Positions 10,965-23,580 are shown, counted from the first letter of the stretch. The stretch: 64,000 nt of DNA from Xiphophorus maculatus (GCF_002775205.1 NC_036464.1:4676480-4740479), one strand, 5' to 3'. The notes: generated from the sequence alone by a model not told the origin. A program made the numbers and translations.

Positions 10965-11979
10965 ATACTATATATTGAGCTTCCAAATATTTTAGATATG
11001 CTCTGCAAAAAAAACTTAAAGAGTCACATTCTACATATTTGTATACTTTCTTTATTGTAAACCTAAAAAAAAAAAACAGAAATTTTTTCAAAAAATTTAA
11101 GTTGCCTTTTTTTTCCAAAAAGTTATGTAGCTTTTTCGGATATGTAACTTTTATGTAGCTCGACTGAGGGCAAAGCGGGTCCTTGGTTTAGACTGTGTGA
11201 AGAAAATCAACGCATGCCTTGAGAGAATAAACGCCTTCCACACAAAGGAATGCACAGAAAAAATTTGTGTCCGTTTTGTTGTGTTTCTGCAATTCTGATA
11301 ACCTTCTACAGAAAACACATTTCCCATATTATGTGCATAAAATGGCCTGGGGTAGACAAACCAGAGGGAGCTCATTAGCTCAGACGTGACAGGTAAGTAG
11401 TCGGACCAGGTGGGGGAGGAGCGGCGTGGTGCAGCAGACAGAAACACAATGGAAAAACATGGAAGAAATCACAGGCATAGGTTAAAAATTGTTGCTTAAA
11501 TAGTCAAATTTTAACATCTATCCAGTTAAAAATCCACCAGAGTTTATCATTTAACTACACAAACAGTGATACACCATTTAAAGCCTACTTGGTTTCAGTA
11601 TTAATAACAAAGGAAATTGTTTGGCATTTCTAAACAGCCCAGTCATCTGTCATGTCATATCTGATTTTCATCCTGATGACTGTAAACATTTCCAAGTATT
11701 CACCAGAGAGAGACGAAACCACAAGCTTAACTTGCTGTGAAGCCCCGAGGCACAAAGCAGCCGTTACAAGGTCCAACTTCCAGCTAGCTGCCAGGGAGCT
11801 AACCTTTCCTTTGCCTTTGCCTGAAATCATGCTGATGTTTCACTGGACGATGAGGCGACCCTGATGTGCAAAACTCACATTTTGTACATTTTTGTACTTC
11901 TATTTGGGTTTCTACTGCTTCTAAAAAAAACAAAAAAAAAACAAGTACTTCAAAAAAAACAACTACCAAGTTGATTTAT
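10965..11979. other. Intergenic DNA without recognised features
   Basis: Poly-A and poly-T rich to about 11140, then single-copy sequence. Open frames at 11151-11447 (minus) and 11630-11864 (both strands) show no domain, no conserved splice structure and no repeat match. Confidence 0.4.
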
Positions 11980-12545
11980 TGGCAATTACCTAATGATTTT
12001 TTATGTCTGGAAAATGAGCCGTTTCAATTTCTCCGGAATGCCCCTCACCTAGCAACCCCAGCAAAGCCCAGCCTGCAACCTAGCAACCCGAGTAGAGTTC
12101 CGCCTGTCACTTAGCAACCCAAGATGAGCTCCAACACATTTGATTAGCTGGTTTTATGCTCTATACAATGGCTGCTGGAAATACAAGTATTTTGTTATTG
12201 ACTGAACATCCAGAAAGCACTTGCTGCATTCATGTAGGAGGCTCTACTTCTACTTTTCAAAGATGTATGGATGTATAATTCTGCATGTGTTTGGAGATAT
12301 TCTTATGTGCGAGTGTAAATGTTGAGTTGTGGGGGCTTGGCCAGCAGCATCTTATTTGAATTTAAAGTGACAAGACTTTAAATCCAAAAGTCTTAGCAAA
12401 ACAGCTCATAGACAGAACTTACCGGACTAAAATCTCATTATCTACAAATAATTTTGGGCCAAAAATGTAATGAGCATGATTTTCATAGACCATAGACCTA
12501 TCCTAACCTGTTCAAGGAAGCATAATGGGTCACCTTTAAAAAAGG
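11980..12545 (-). repeat. Interspersed repeat family A, reverse copy
   Basis: Reverse complement aligns with 4175-4670. This copy carries three diverged cacctagcaaccc units at 12045-12120, each resembling half of an RFX X-box, where the other copy has a single ggttgctaggcaac palindrome. Non-coding. Confidence 0.75.
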
Positions 12546-13529
12546 TCTCTGTGTTTCACATGGGCAGTCAGAAATAATGACTGAGCAGCTTTGGGTATGA
12601 ATGTGCAGACTGGCATTTCCTTCCTCTGGGAATTCAATCCTGCTTCAAGGCCTAAAGCAGTTTGCTCATCGGTACGGGAGAAAGACGATGCATTTCTCCA
12701 GATGTTGGACTGAAAATGAAGAGAGAGTCTTTTATCCTCTGTGGACTGGGCGGTGGTGCACAGTAGACACAGGGAGTTGTGGTTATTCTCTTCTGGAGCA
12801 ACATCTGAGGCCGATCTGCCTTACAAGGCTAAAGAATGTCAAACGCGGGGGGAAGGGCGGCCTGTTTACAAAGAAACCTCTCCGGCTTTTGAATCTCAGG
12901 ATTCAGTGGATGCATGCAATTAGAGCACTCAGTTTGGAGATTATGTCAAAGTAAAGCTAAGCGCTCATACACAAAAACACACAGCAGCAGGAATAATGAA
13001 GAATCAACAGTTTCCAGGGTTCAGGAGTTGGATGCTTTGCAAACTCAGCTCCTCTGACTTTCAGTCAGATTAACCGCAACATGAACAGAGATCCAGTTTC
13101 TTTTCCAGCAGAGAGCTGAGCTAGGTCGGTTAGCAAAGGCCCTGGAGGTAAACACATGAATGCCCGCACCTTGTCCTAATACGTGATTTTTATCTGCATG
13201 AACTATTCATGTGCGCCTCCAAGTCTTTGGTTACACCACAAGCCTCCAGGCGTACGGAGAAAGCCGTTTATAGCAAAACTGCTGAGAACCGGCAGAGAGG
13301 CTGAGAAGGACGGAGGAAAGGATTTATGTGTGTGTGTGTGTGTGTTCACATTTAGAAAAAGTACAAGTGAAAGCAGAAATGTTGTGTTTTCAGAAGAAAT
13401 ACTCAGCAGAGTGGACATCGCTTCTGACCTTTACCAGGAAGAGAAATGCCTTGCAAACTTAAGCTGAAGGAATCAATAAAACTGCCTGAGAAAAACTAGA
13501 TTCACAACTTCCTTCATTTGAAGTGTAGG
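12546..13529. other. Single-copy intergenic DNA with a short (TG)n tract
   Basis: GC-richer than its flanks. The largest open frame (12601-12954, plus, 117 codons) has no domain, no splice signals in register and no recognisable composition, so it is not called. 13328-13346 is a (TG)n microsatellite. Possible conserved non-coding sequence. Confidence 0.35.
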
Positions 13530-14315
13530 CCAGGGGAGTCTAAAGGGTGGCGCGGGGGCGCTATGTGGCCCTTAAAAATGATTTTTTTATGGCCCCTGAC
13601 CACAATTCTAGAATGTAGAAAATCGTCACAAAATATTTTAGGGTGACATTTTCAAATAAAATCCTAAAAAAAAATATACTAGGTACAAAAAAATTTTTTT
13701 AACCAGGCTTCTGCATTCAACTTAATTTTGTAGTTATTAGAAGCACAATTAGAATAAACTAAATTTTACCAAGTACTTTTTTGTCTAGTTTCTTGTGCAA
13801 ATATCTTTATACTTATACTTGAAATAAGACTAAACTAACTTCAGCGCAAAGTACAACAATGTTTTCAGTCAATAACTCCTTAAAACACAAATCTGGAACA
13901 AATGTCCAGAAAACTGCAAAACACATAAAACTCTGAGTCCTTTTAAATTATGGCTAACAAAACATTTTTCTAATATTGTCACCTTCCTAAAATAATGTCT
14001 GAAGTCAGTTTTTGCAAAAGGTATTTATTAATTTTTTTGTTGCCTAAAACATCAACGTAGGCCATTATTTTACGAAGGTGACGACACAAGTTAAAATATC
14101 TAGTCATTATCCCCACATTGTGGGAGAATATAGGAAATATTTAGGAAACCGATATCTAGTACTTTCTCATCAATACCAAGGAATTCTTAAACAATCTGCT
14201 ATGCTGAAAAGTTACTTCCAAGTTAGTTTTGTCTAAATTTAAATGTACGACGATATTTGCACTGGAAACTAGATAAAAAAAATACTAGGTAAGATTTTGT
14301 TTTTGCAGTGTAAAA
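13530..14315. repeat. Composite of hAT-like and family G repeats
   Basis: 13540-13620 has ggccaggggagtctaaaggg and tatggcccctgaccac, degraded hAT-like termini (also at 31440-31530 and 45700-45760). About 13660-14315 contains diverged family G sequence: accaagtacttttttgtcta, gaaataagactaaactaact, and atactaggtaagattttg. No coding capacity. Confidence 0.55.
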
Positions 14316-14884
14316 ATGCTGATGTGTCTTTCTTTCACTTCACAATCTTGCACTGCTAGGTAGCATGAAATCTAATAATATGTATAATAATGTGATCAGT
14401 CCTAATAACTGTAGTCATTTTCATATCACCACCTGTGGCTGGCTGGCCTGACCCCATTACCAAAATGCTATTAATCCTCTGGATTCTGCCAACGTCATGC
14501 ACAAACACATGTACCGACTTTTATTGGTCGGGTAGCAGCACGCTTCCACCCGCCCCGGCCCGTTCTGACTTAATTAGATTGCTGTCAGTTTAGAGGAGAG
14601 AGTTTCAGGAGCCATCCGGAGCTCGGACGAGCGCTTGTTGTGGTGCAGCAATGGTAATAGTCTGGATTAGTCAAACAATAGATGTGTTGGTGGGATCAAG
14701 CTGTGGGGAGGCAGGGTTCACAGATGGGATCAGCATAGCTGCAGGCAAACATTCACATGCACATAAAAGGGACATCCAACCCCTTCCAAAATCTACATAT
14801 AGAGGAAAAAGGATGAGATTATTTTTTATTCTTTAAATAACCTAAATAGCTTCATTTTTATTACTCACCACATTAATTACGGAA
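14316..14884. other. Intergenic DNA, short CpG-bearing stretch
   Basis: 14530-14660 is locally GC-rich (cacccgccccggcccg, gagctcggacgagcgc) and could be a weak promoter or enhancer. No exon can be assigned. The small frame beginning at 14651 has no recognisable content. Confidence 0.3.
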
Positions 14885-15345
14885 AATGCTGCGTTCCACT
14901 TGTACTCGGGATTGGGAAAATCTGACTTCCCAGTCGGAAAAATCGGATTTTCCACTGGAAAACCAGGAACAATTCCAACTTTCCCCAGTTGCGACTCGTA
15001 TGACTGACATCGCGTTTCATTATGGCCGCTCATCCTCCAGTAATATGTGGTGGAAACGTGTTTATTTTACAAGACACACATATAACAGTGCATCTAAAAT
15101 TAATGTCACATGTAGCGACTGCAACTATAAACTGAACAATTGAAAGCCGTGTTTTCTTACAGAAAGCAAAGCTGGAAATTACGTACTGTGAACAATGATT
15201 ATGGCCGTCGCCATGTTGAAATTCCAACTTCTTTAATAGAGCGAGTTACAACTTCGAGTTACAACTTCACAGCTAACTGGACATATAGAAAGGCTGAGGC
15301 AGAAGTGTAGCACTAAGAAACACTGCCACCTGCAGGTGGGAGTTA
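14885..15345. repeat. Interspersed repeat family H
   Basis: Begins ctgcgttccacttgtactcg and contains a purine/pyrimidine mirror-rich segment (ctgacttcccagtcgga, atcggattttccactgg) known to me from common teleost repeats, ending near cactgccacctgcaggtgg. Two overlapping short frames on opposite strands here are chance. Single copy in this window. Confidence 0.45.
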
Positions 15346-17671
15346 GGAGTCATTTAAACCAAACATTTTTGACCATTTTTGCGGAAAAATTCCAATAAAC
15401 TCACAATTATCTATTACCATAAAAAATGTGGGATTTGTTGATGTTGTGAGAATTTCCACACAGGTATCTAATAATGTTAATAAGGAAGGCGTGGACTCTG
15501 CTGTAATTTGCAATGATTGTATCTGATTTTACTCAATCGCTGATGTTTGTCTGTGACATATGCAATGCGCCAGCTCAATGAAGCTTATGGAAAATTGCAT
15601 GTGGAGTAGAGCCAGGATGTCATTGCCAGCAATAAAATGTCATAAATATCCCTTTTACTCTGAATTTAATCACTTAATATTTGTTAGCGTGACCAACTGA
15701 ATGTCTTCATTTATTTCATTTATTTCCTTTGCTACAAAGACTACCGTTATAAAACAATGCATAAAATCAACATCATCATTAAAAATTTCTCCTTTTGTTT
15801 GCTAATTGGTCTGGTTGAAATTCAGAAAATTCAGCTGAATGGGAGAAATCTTAGAAGGAGCACTGAAGGAAGATGAGAATCCAGCATATGAAGCCATATG
15901 CTTAGCCAGGCAAAGGTTGGGCAAATACGTCAGCGTTTTCGCCATCCACTTGAAATATTCGCTGTGGGTCCCCTAAAACACAGTTTCTGAGCCAATGAAG
16001 GAGCCAAAAATAAATAAAAACCTTTCCTTTTTAGAGAAAAAAATTCCCGTACAGACATGGCCTGAGATTGAAACAAATGTAATCAGCCGTGTTTGCATTT
16101 ACCGGTACTTGAACCTAAATGAAAACAGTCGACCCTGTGTAGGTTAGAGGAAAGCCAAAAATAAATTGGATGTAAGTGAAGTTGTTTGATAAATAATCAC
16201 TTTACTGTGAAAGACCAATCATTGAAAGTGGTAAGATGGCCATCGAGATGAAAATTTCTCCAGATAGTGTTCACATCTTTCCACTCATCTCACCTGGTGA
16301 ATGTTTTACAAGCAATAACCGTAGAATCATTAAGCTCCACAATCGCTTAGCGCTTCAACATAGTTTAACCAAAACCAAGCCTTAATCCATTCGGGAAAAT
16401 GACGGGAACAGATCTGTACGTGTGCGTGACTCAGCTGGAGCGTATGTGTGAATCACATGGTCTTGGAATGTCCTCTTCCTTTGTGCCAGATGACTTTGGC
16501 GCTGAGAACGTGCTGCGGATCATAATAATCGACAAATAAAGACTGCCCAAAGCAGCCAGCAAGCCAGTCTGAGAGATAAGACAACAAACAGAGATGCAGG
16601 AAGACAGAGCGTCCAGTAAACAGGAGAGATATTAAGATATGGTTTTAAGATTTCCTGAGTTTCTCTCAAAAGTGAACACAATCATGTCAAAATAAAAAGA
16701 AATTTTGTGACTGAATAATGTCAACTTTAACTTGAACATGATGCTGCCAGCACCTTGTTTTACAATTGTCTTTTGGTGATGTCTAGTGTTGTTTTCTTTT
16801 TGAGCTAAATATACCTTAACTGTTACAACAGTTTTGTATGCCTGCTATTTTGAACATCATTTTAAAGACGCAGCTCGAACAAAAATGTCTCATAATTTTT
16901 CTATCTTTTTCTGTTTATGTGGTGTGCTGATGTATTTTCCTTCTGTCAATTGCATCATCTCTCTCCCATCAGTTTGTCTAAAAATGTATCATCAATACCA
17001 AGAGTTTTGGAGATTATTGGAGTGTATAATCTCCAATGTTTCAGGAGATTATACACTTATATTATACAAAAACACAAAATCGGACAAAGGATTTAGGTCT
17101 AGGTTCTAGAGCAAACATGTTATTACACTTAAAATGTGAGAAAAATTAACTTAAAAGTAACTTTTTAAGTAAGAAGATATAAAAATACTCTCCTCTGACA
17201 GATTATGACTTCTTATAAGCATAAAGGCGATTCCTATGACTCTCCCTCTTCTCACCCAAACAGTAAATTATATTTTACTGTTGCAATCCTTCTTATTTAA
17301 AAGATAAGATATTTTGGATATAAATCATGTTAAAACGAAAAGCTTTTCTCATTTTATAGATATCTTGAAAGGCATATTAGATTTGATGCTGTTTCTCTAT
17401 TTAGAGAGATGAAAGATGCACTGAATTATTCTCCACTGATTCCAAATGCTTGAAACAGCTTTTGAATTGTGAAACCTTTTCTGCGCTTATGAAGACAAAT
17501 AACGTGGACTCTTTGTTTTCTAAAAGCTATTGTGAGCATCTCTTGTGATCCAGTCTCGTTTCCTGAGCTAAATGTGTCATTAAACTCCCAACCTGAGAAT
17601 GTATTTGCTCCGTATATTTAAAGAAGACTCATGACTGGTTTTGATTTTATGGGAAATAATTTTCAACAGTT
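15346..17671. other. Gene-free DNA with possible conserved block
   Basis: No gene found. 16400-16600 is repeat-free and GC-richer, with cgtgactcagctgga (AP-1-like TGACTCA) and tgactttggcgctgag; candidate conserved non-coding element. 16739-16800 (gatgctgccagcaccttg) is a decayed fish repeat word. 17025-17055 contains a gattatacact hairpin-like duplication. Confidence 0.35.
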
Positions 17672-18597
17672 TCTTAGGGTGTTTCCACACCTGATAGTCC
17701 GGTAGACTCAGTGTGATTGGGGACCAAAATTGTTACATTTTCGCTGGTACAGTTCGCGTTCACACTGCACTGCGTCAAACGACTTAAATTCCTTGAAAAA
17801 CATGTTCCCCATCTCACCTGTGGGGGCACTGCACCAAGAACTGCTGAAAACAACAACACAAAAACCTCTGAAGAAGACACTGAGCGCAATTCCCTTCTTA
17901 ACGACAAAGTAAATAAAAATGAAGCAGCCTCAGATTTTGGCAGTTGTCTTTTGTTGGTAAAAGTCTACGACCCATTACTCCTGCTGGGACTAGATTTCCG
18001 TGCTTGTTTAGGTTCTATTTACCCAGAATACCTTGCGCTAGAGTCTGCTTCTTGTTTTTGGAGCAGTCTCCGGTCCACTTGGCATTCACATACACTCTCA
18101 AACTTCACCAGAGTTCACTGAAACTGTTATGGATGTATGGTTTGTGTTCGTTCTCTAGCTCTTATCTGCTTGCATTCACACTGCTGCACGCTTACATAAC
18201 AAACGTATAAGACTGGCGCAGGTCACACATAGTGTCGGATAAACTGATAACGACAGATAGCCCAGCGCTGGACGGCGACTGGCTCTCCATTTACTGTATC
18301 TCTGTTCTTGTATTATACACCATATCATTGGGCCTTAAATGTTTTTATATATAACTAACAATCTCCGTATTTCTTAAGGTTGAATGACAAACAAAATTCC
18401 GGGTCAGGTTGCACGTGGAATGAAAATGTTGGGGTTGCACAGATTAAAATTGAACAAACCCGAACTGAAACCTAGCTTTGTAGGTTGACCAGAGTTCGCT
18501 TTTCTGGTCCGCATCAGATTTTGATTGCGCAGTCTCACCTCTCCAAACAAACCCAAACTAGAGTTCAATTAAAGCAGACTAAACATTAGATTAACTG
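17672..18597 (+). mobile_element. Family F DNA transposon, forward copy with extra internal sequence
   Basis: Starts cttagggtgtttccacacct with tccggtagactcagt, matching the complemented right end of 8247-8778. Core words are ttgcaccaagaac-like, gacactgagcgcaa and atttacccagaata. The distal part repeats paired motifs (gtaggttgaccagagttcgc, tctccaaacaaaccc) that also end the 23925-24145 copy. At about 920 bp it is longer than the reverse copy, so it holds an insertion or two merged copies. Frames at 17717-18121 and 17674-17907 lie wholly inside it and are not genes. Confidence 0.65.
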
Positions 18598-19140
18598 TGA
18601 TGTTTCAAGACAATAGAGGAAACAGAAAGCTGGAGTCTGGGAATGAAAACGCCAAAGTAATGGATGCATTAGGGAAAAGACAAATGGATTCAGTTGCTTT
18701 GTGTTGTCTGTACAAATCTGCATGTTTAAAATTTATTTTGCATGGAGATGCAGAGGAGCAGCTTATAATTTCCTCTCTTTTTATGTCTGAGCATGAAAGC
18801 CCATCCCCCTCCTTCAGTCTCTGCAGGCAGGCTGGTAAGAGATGGGGGCAGGGCGGCTCCCTGCCTCTGCCTCACTCTTCGTCCCTGGGGCCAATTGACA
18901 GCTGCTCAGGGAGGCCCAGCAGAACCAGAACCACGACCGCATCCCAGAGGACTCAGGGAAGAACTCATGCATGCTCACGGCCTCGGCGCGGATCGCCCTG
19001 AAATAAAAAACGGCCTTCACAAAGAAGTCTCGATGTTTACTCAGTCTGTCCAGTTGTGTCAATATTTGAAGGAGCACTACGTGTCTGAGTGGGTGGGAGG
19101 AGGCGAGACACTAACACGCTGAGCGCTTAACAGGTTTAAA
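18598..19140 (-). other. Single-copy GC-rich block with a candidate 19-nt microexon
   Basis: On the minus strand a pyrimidine-rich acceptor (ttttttatttcag, AG at 18999-18998) is followed by GGCGATCCGCGCCGAGGCC (18997-18979) and a donor gtgagc. The surrounding 18800-19080 is much more GC-rich than neighbouring DNA and repeat-free. No neighbouring exons were identified, so gene membership is unknown. Open frames on both strands here (for example 18597-19001) have no domain. It may equally be a conserved regulatory element. Confidence 0.3.
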
Positions 19141-19654
19141 GTCCATCATAAGTGACGGTTGCTTCCTGCCAGAGCCTGGATTGTGATTATCCAGGTCACA
19201 TGGTTTGACCCACAGGCTGTCATGTAAACTGTCAACTGGAACCACACCCAGATACTTCGGTCATTCATGGAGTTTCTCCCTAGAACTGTATGAGTCACAA
19301 TTGGGAAGGACTGGAAATTTTTCAGACAAAACAGAAAGAAAACCCTAAAAGAGCTGCTTAATAAAGCGCTTCGAAATAACTGTGACCGCTGTGATGTTCT
19401 AGCATGAGCAGGATGACCAAGAATATGGCGGTCTGGATCTGCATACCTTCATAAATACTCTACAGTGTAACCGGTTTACTTCATAGCTGACTTAGAAAGG
19501 TGTTTCAGTTACAGAAATCTTGCAAATTACTGCACATCAATAAAATAGTCATCGGTGCCAATGTTTTACAAGTTTTTTTTAGCTCCATCTTTAGAGTTGG
19601 AAAAGCTTTCCATTAATCATTTGCAAAGTTATACTATAGCAGTATATCAAGTCT

Positions 19655-20120
19655 TTAAAGGGGGAGGTATTATGTGGTTTCCATCAGGTAACTCTGTCAC
19701 CTTCAGTTGCTATAAATATGCCGTACATTTCAAGAAATTTGACTTCACAAATTGAGCCTCTGTCTCTTTAAGAAGCTCTTGCTCTCTCCGACACTTCATT
19801 ATCGCAATAATGCTCCTCCACTATGCCGTTTACAACTGTTCTCAGGAACTTCGGACTGAAATGTAGCTCATCAGAAGCACACTTCCACCAGGTGTTTGCT
19901 AACTGCCTGTCAGTACTTTTCCCTCGCTTAGCAGAGATGGAAAATTGGGCTGTTTGGAAATGTTCGACTGCCTCAAAGCATTCAGACATGTTTGTTTGAT
20001 TGTGACTGAAGTCGGGCTGGTTCCCTTCACATAGTTAAAGACTCCTGTCTGAAAAAATAGTGTAATGTGGGCCCAGCTTAGGAGCAACAAACACTGCAGA
20101 TGAGTTTGGCATGAAGTAAT
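19655..20120 (+). mobile_element. MITE family B, diverged forward copy
   Basis: Starts tttaaagggggaggtattat and shares with 40715-41297 the series gcctctgtctctttaagaag, gctcctccactatgcc, accaggtgtttgctaa and gcagatga. The right end is poorly preserved. No transposase. Related copies: 40715, 56280, 58018 and 58560. Confidence 0.65.
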
Positions 20121-21679
20121 GTCTGCTGCTATTATGGTGGAAGATCTGTAACGCTGATCTTCTTTCCTACAGTCCTGGGAATCCAAATGTCAGATACCAG
20201 GACATTTTGAAATCTGATGGCTTTTGCACACAAACCCACAGTATGAAGGGTGGTCAACAGGTCTTTCAGGAAACAAAATGCCAAATCAACACAGAAATGA
20301 TTCAAATGACATATTCTTTCAAACCTGTCCTAATGGTTAACCTTTTTTTATTACAAAGGTCTCAGCCAGAAGCAATGATGGACTGTAAAGCCGCATCTCT
20401 TGGCCTGCTGAAAGTTCATTTTTGCTTCAAAAAACGATCTGATCTGATGCAGGAAATGACTATTGTTGTGTTAAAGTTGTGCTAGAAGGAGCCTAAAATA
20501 GCATCTCACTGCTAAACATGTTGCAGGAGCACAGGAGTCCAATGCAAACGTCAGTGTCCACAGTCCACATTTAGGAGGACTTGCTTAAAATGATCCACTT
20601 AAAGCAGCACTTTGCACCAATTTGATGGTTGAATGAGCTAAATAACAGATTTAAAACAAAAAATATCTTTGTTGTTGAGCTCACGTGTTTATTTTTTCAA
20701 CAATTTAGCAACAATGAGGGTTTGAGTTGAAAATTTTAAGTTTTCTATTAAAACACAATTAATTGTGATTAATTAGTTACAGACCCCGCAATTAAGTCGA
20801 TTAAAATTTTAACCGAGTCCAACCACTTGTTTGTATACAAACCTTTGGCATACACGAGTGATTCTAAGAACTGGTAAAAGAAGAAACTGTCAAACAAACA
20901 GACTAAAAAAAGAGTCAGTATTTGTCCCCCGTTGCATTAAAACCACGTGATGTGAAGCACCACCCCGGAAAAATGGGCAGAAGCAGAGCTGACTGAAGGA
21001 GAATCTGTTTTATATAAACTATGAATCTGCTTTTTCACTTTGCAGGCAACAAATAAACCTTTGGACTAGTTAATTAGCTCTAACATTTGCCAAGTTGATC
21101 TACTATAATGAAAGCATGATCAATGTAGTCTCTTATGGAACAAGAATAAATACGTAATTATTGTGTAATTCATGCAGTAACATCACTGTAACAACGTGTG
21201 TCGTTCAGGAAGCCTTGAAGGTATCAAACTCTGGATGTTATCTAACTCTATACCGTCCTAAATCTGCTACTGAATGCAGGAGTTCAGCAATCAATCCCCG
21301 AATGATTAACCGGGCTCAATAAAAACGACTTGGTTTAGAAAAGCTCAGGCAGCAAAAATTGCCTGTCGATACAGACGGCAAGAATGAGAAATGACTGCGA
21401 GACATCAAGGACAAAGAAAGTGACAGTCCTCCTAGGCACGGCTCTCAACAGGAGCCAATGCCGTGCTTCTGGAGCTACCCTACCGTTTGTTTTGCAACTT
21501 CAGCCAAAGGTGGAATGCGTTGAATAAACTCCAACCCGTTAGGCGGGATGGTTTTCATTGTTTTTATGCCCTTAGAAGGTTATAGTGGTGCGCTTTCAGA
21601 AGCCAAACAGCATCTGCTGCGGTGAGTGAAAAGAAAAACAAGAAAATGATGGTGGCAGAAACTGGATGAAGTCATGATT
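20121..21679. other. Gene-free DNA
   Basis: No exon recognised. About 20690-20820 contains aattaattgtgattaatta and attaagtcgattaaaattt, typical of a degenerate AT-rich fish repeat. 20900-21000 and 21180-21600 are single copy without recognisable signal. The frame at 20207-20485 has no domain. Confidence 0.4.
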
Positions 21680-21885
21680 TATGCAATAGGTCAATAAACC
21701 ACCTGCTTAGAGTTGCTTTTGAAACATAATAAATGAAACACTAACAAACATTTTGATGTGTAATGACGGCACTTGGCAAAATGTAATGTTTCAATTTTAG
21801 ATTTTTGTGTTTTTATGATGTAAAGTACTTCATGTACTGCTGAAATGTGCTATACAAATAAACTTGATTGATTATTCATTGATTA
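21680..21885 (+). mobile_element. LINE 3' tail fragment
   Basis: Ends gaaatgtgctatacaaataa followed by acttgattgatt, the characteristic 3' terminus of L2/Rex-like fish LINEs, preceded by tttagagttgcttttgaaac similar to the tail of the 49735-50400 copy. 5' truncated and non-coding. Confidence 0.65.
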
Positions 21886-21984
21886 GAATTTTTCCAGCAA
21901 GGTGATTATAGCGTTAAACTATAATCTTTAAATCTTACTAAATATTTCTTTTATTTAGTCAAAGGGTGATTTACTTGAAGGGAA

Positions 21985-22545
21985 GACGTGGGTAGAGAAC
22001 ATAAAAGTTGTACTCAGGTAAAAGTAGCAATACGTAAACATATTTTTATCACATTTAAAGCAAAATGTATCAATTTAACAGGCGACTCAAGTAACTGATC
22101 AGAATATCTGATGGAAAATACCAGATGGACAAATTTAAGATTATATCTGAATTCTGGAGACTAAAATAAAAAAAACAAAAAAACCCTAATACAAATAGAT
22201 GATGATTCCAAAGTAACAGATGTAGCAATTTCCAAATCATGAAAAACTATTAAACTAATACTAACAGTCGGTAATACAAATATCTTACAACTTGCATTCC
22301 TGTTTTTTATTTTTGTGTTTTGTAAGAACTCACTTACAGAATGCACATCGCAAGGGGTTCTTCTTGAAACAGTAAAATATACTGTATGTTTAACTTCATA
22401 AAAATATTACTCAAGTGAAACATAAAAGTACAGTGCAGTAAAGGTATGCCTAAAATAAATGTTTTCCCAAAAAGTTATTCAAGTAAATATATCAGAGTAA
22501 ATGTAACTTGTTACTACTCACCTCAAAGGGTGCATCACTTGGGTA
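21985..22545 (+). repeat. Interspersed repeat family I
   Basis: Starts near gggtagagaacataaaagtt with gtactcaggtaaaagtagca and ends caagtaaatatatcagagta ... taacttgttactactcacct. This pair of ends, with complementary ggtgggtag / ctacccacc-type termini, is a very common teleost repeat. Non-coding; probable non-autonomous DNA transposon. Confidence 0.6.
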
Positions 22546-22636
22546 AAGTTAATGCATTAAAATGTCAAAAATAACCCATAAACTTGATGCTTATTGCCAC
22601 ATTTAACAATGAATTGTTAATTATTTTGAGTGTGTG

Positions 22637-23065
22637 TTTGTGGCTGTGTTTCCATTGACCATGTAACTGAGAATTGTGAAATTACGAAAATAAATCTGCT
22701 AAATAAAAACAGAAAGTTTGAGAAAGTTTCAGAAAGTTTGGCGCTAGGATGACGTTGTTTTTCAGCTATATCAAAATTTGTGTATTTCGTAAAACTGCAA
22801 TGGAAACAAATTTTTTGCATCATGTGAGTGATCAACAACAGGATGTTACTACTGGCAGAAAAGACGAAGAAGATGACAGGAAGTGGGAGGAGGAAGTGGT
22901 GCAGTATGTTTTTTTAATGACGTATCACGTGAACAAACTTATTCATGTGTAATTTGAATTATTTTTCTTATTTAGTAGAAACACCATATTGCAAAATTGT
23001 GTTTTTGCCGACATTAGTGGAATATAGACAAAGTTTTGCGCACTTGTAATGGGAACACAGCTTGT
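22637..23065. mobile_element. MITE family J with complementary ends
   Basis: Left end has ctgtgtttccattgacc and right end aatgggaacacagctt, so the termini are inverted complements over CTGTGTTTCCATT (one mismatch). Internal sequence is AT-rich with aaaactgcaatggaaac, a second echo of the terminal motif. The frame at 22749-22952 is not a gene. Confidence 0.65.
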
Positions 23066-23089
23066 AATTGTCCTCGTTCCTCGGGTTCC

Positions 23090-23580
23090 ATTTTAAGATC
23101 CACCTCTGCCACTACCGGTTAGCCTCATCCCGACCAGAACTTCTTGTGCGAGCCTCAGTTTTAACTCCTTTCTGCAGGATAAAACCTCCAACATCCGTAT
23201 CATGTTACTCCTCACTGAGGACCACCCAGCAGGTCTAATCTGGGATAACAGACGTGTTTGTCTGAGCAACGTCAAGGACAGGTGTGCTTTCTTAACTTTG
23301 GATTCAAGTTCTGGGTCTGCATCCCCTCACGCTGAGCTCGCACAGGCCTGGCTTCCTGCAAAGTTAATTAAGGCCGCAGCTTGCATGGAGGCATATCATT
23401 AGCAGTAATTGCACACAGCATCTTGCTGCCATGTGCCTCGTATTTTTCCCCCCGTCTTTGTTCCAGATTTAGGCTCCGCTGATCCATGAAGGAGGAAGAT
23501 GTTGGGGGAAGGAGTGGTGCAACTTTATTTTCCAGTGCACATCTGTCCATGAGAGGAACACAGGGAATGTTTTACTGAGA
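23090..23580. other. Repeat-free block, candidate conserved element
   Basis: Contains cctgcaaagttaattaaggc, gcatatcattagcagtaatt and gcacacagcatcttgctgcc within 23355-23435, a density of homeodomain-type TAAT cores in GC-normal DNA that resembles vertebrate developmental enhancers. No splice-compatible coding frame fits; the frames at 23093-23550 on both strands have no domain. Confidence 0.35.

Noticed and set aside
12601..12954. 117-codon plus-strand open frame
   Set aside because: No recognisable domain, splice signals or composition; sequence is ordinary single-copy DNA and a chance frame of this size is expected in 64 kb.
17717..18121. 134-codon plus-strand open frame
   Set aside because: Lies wholly within the family F transposon and is not shared as an intact frame with the other copies.
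18597..19001. 134-codon frame and overlapping frames on both strands
   Set aside because: Overlapping frames on opposite strands in a GC-rich block, none with a domain; only the splice-framed microexon was worth recording.
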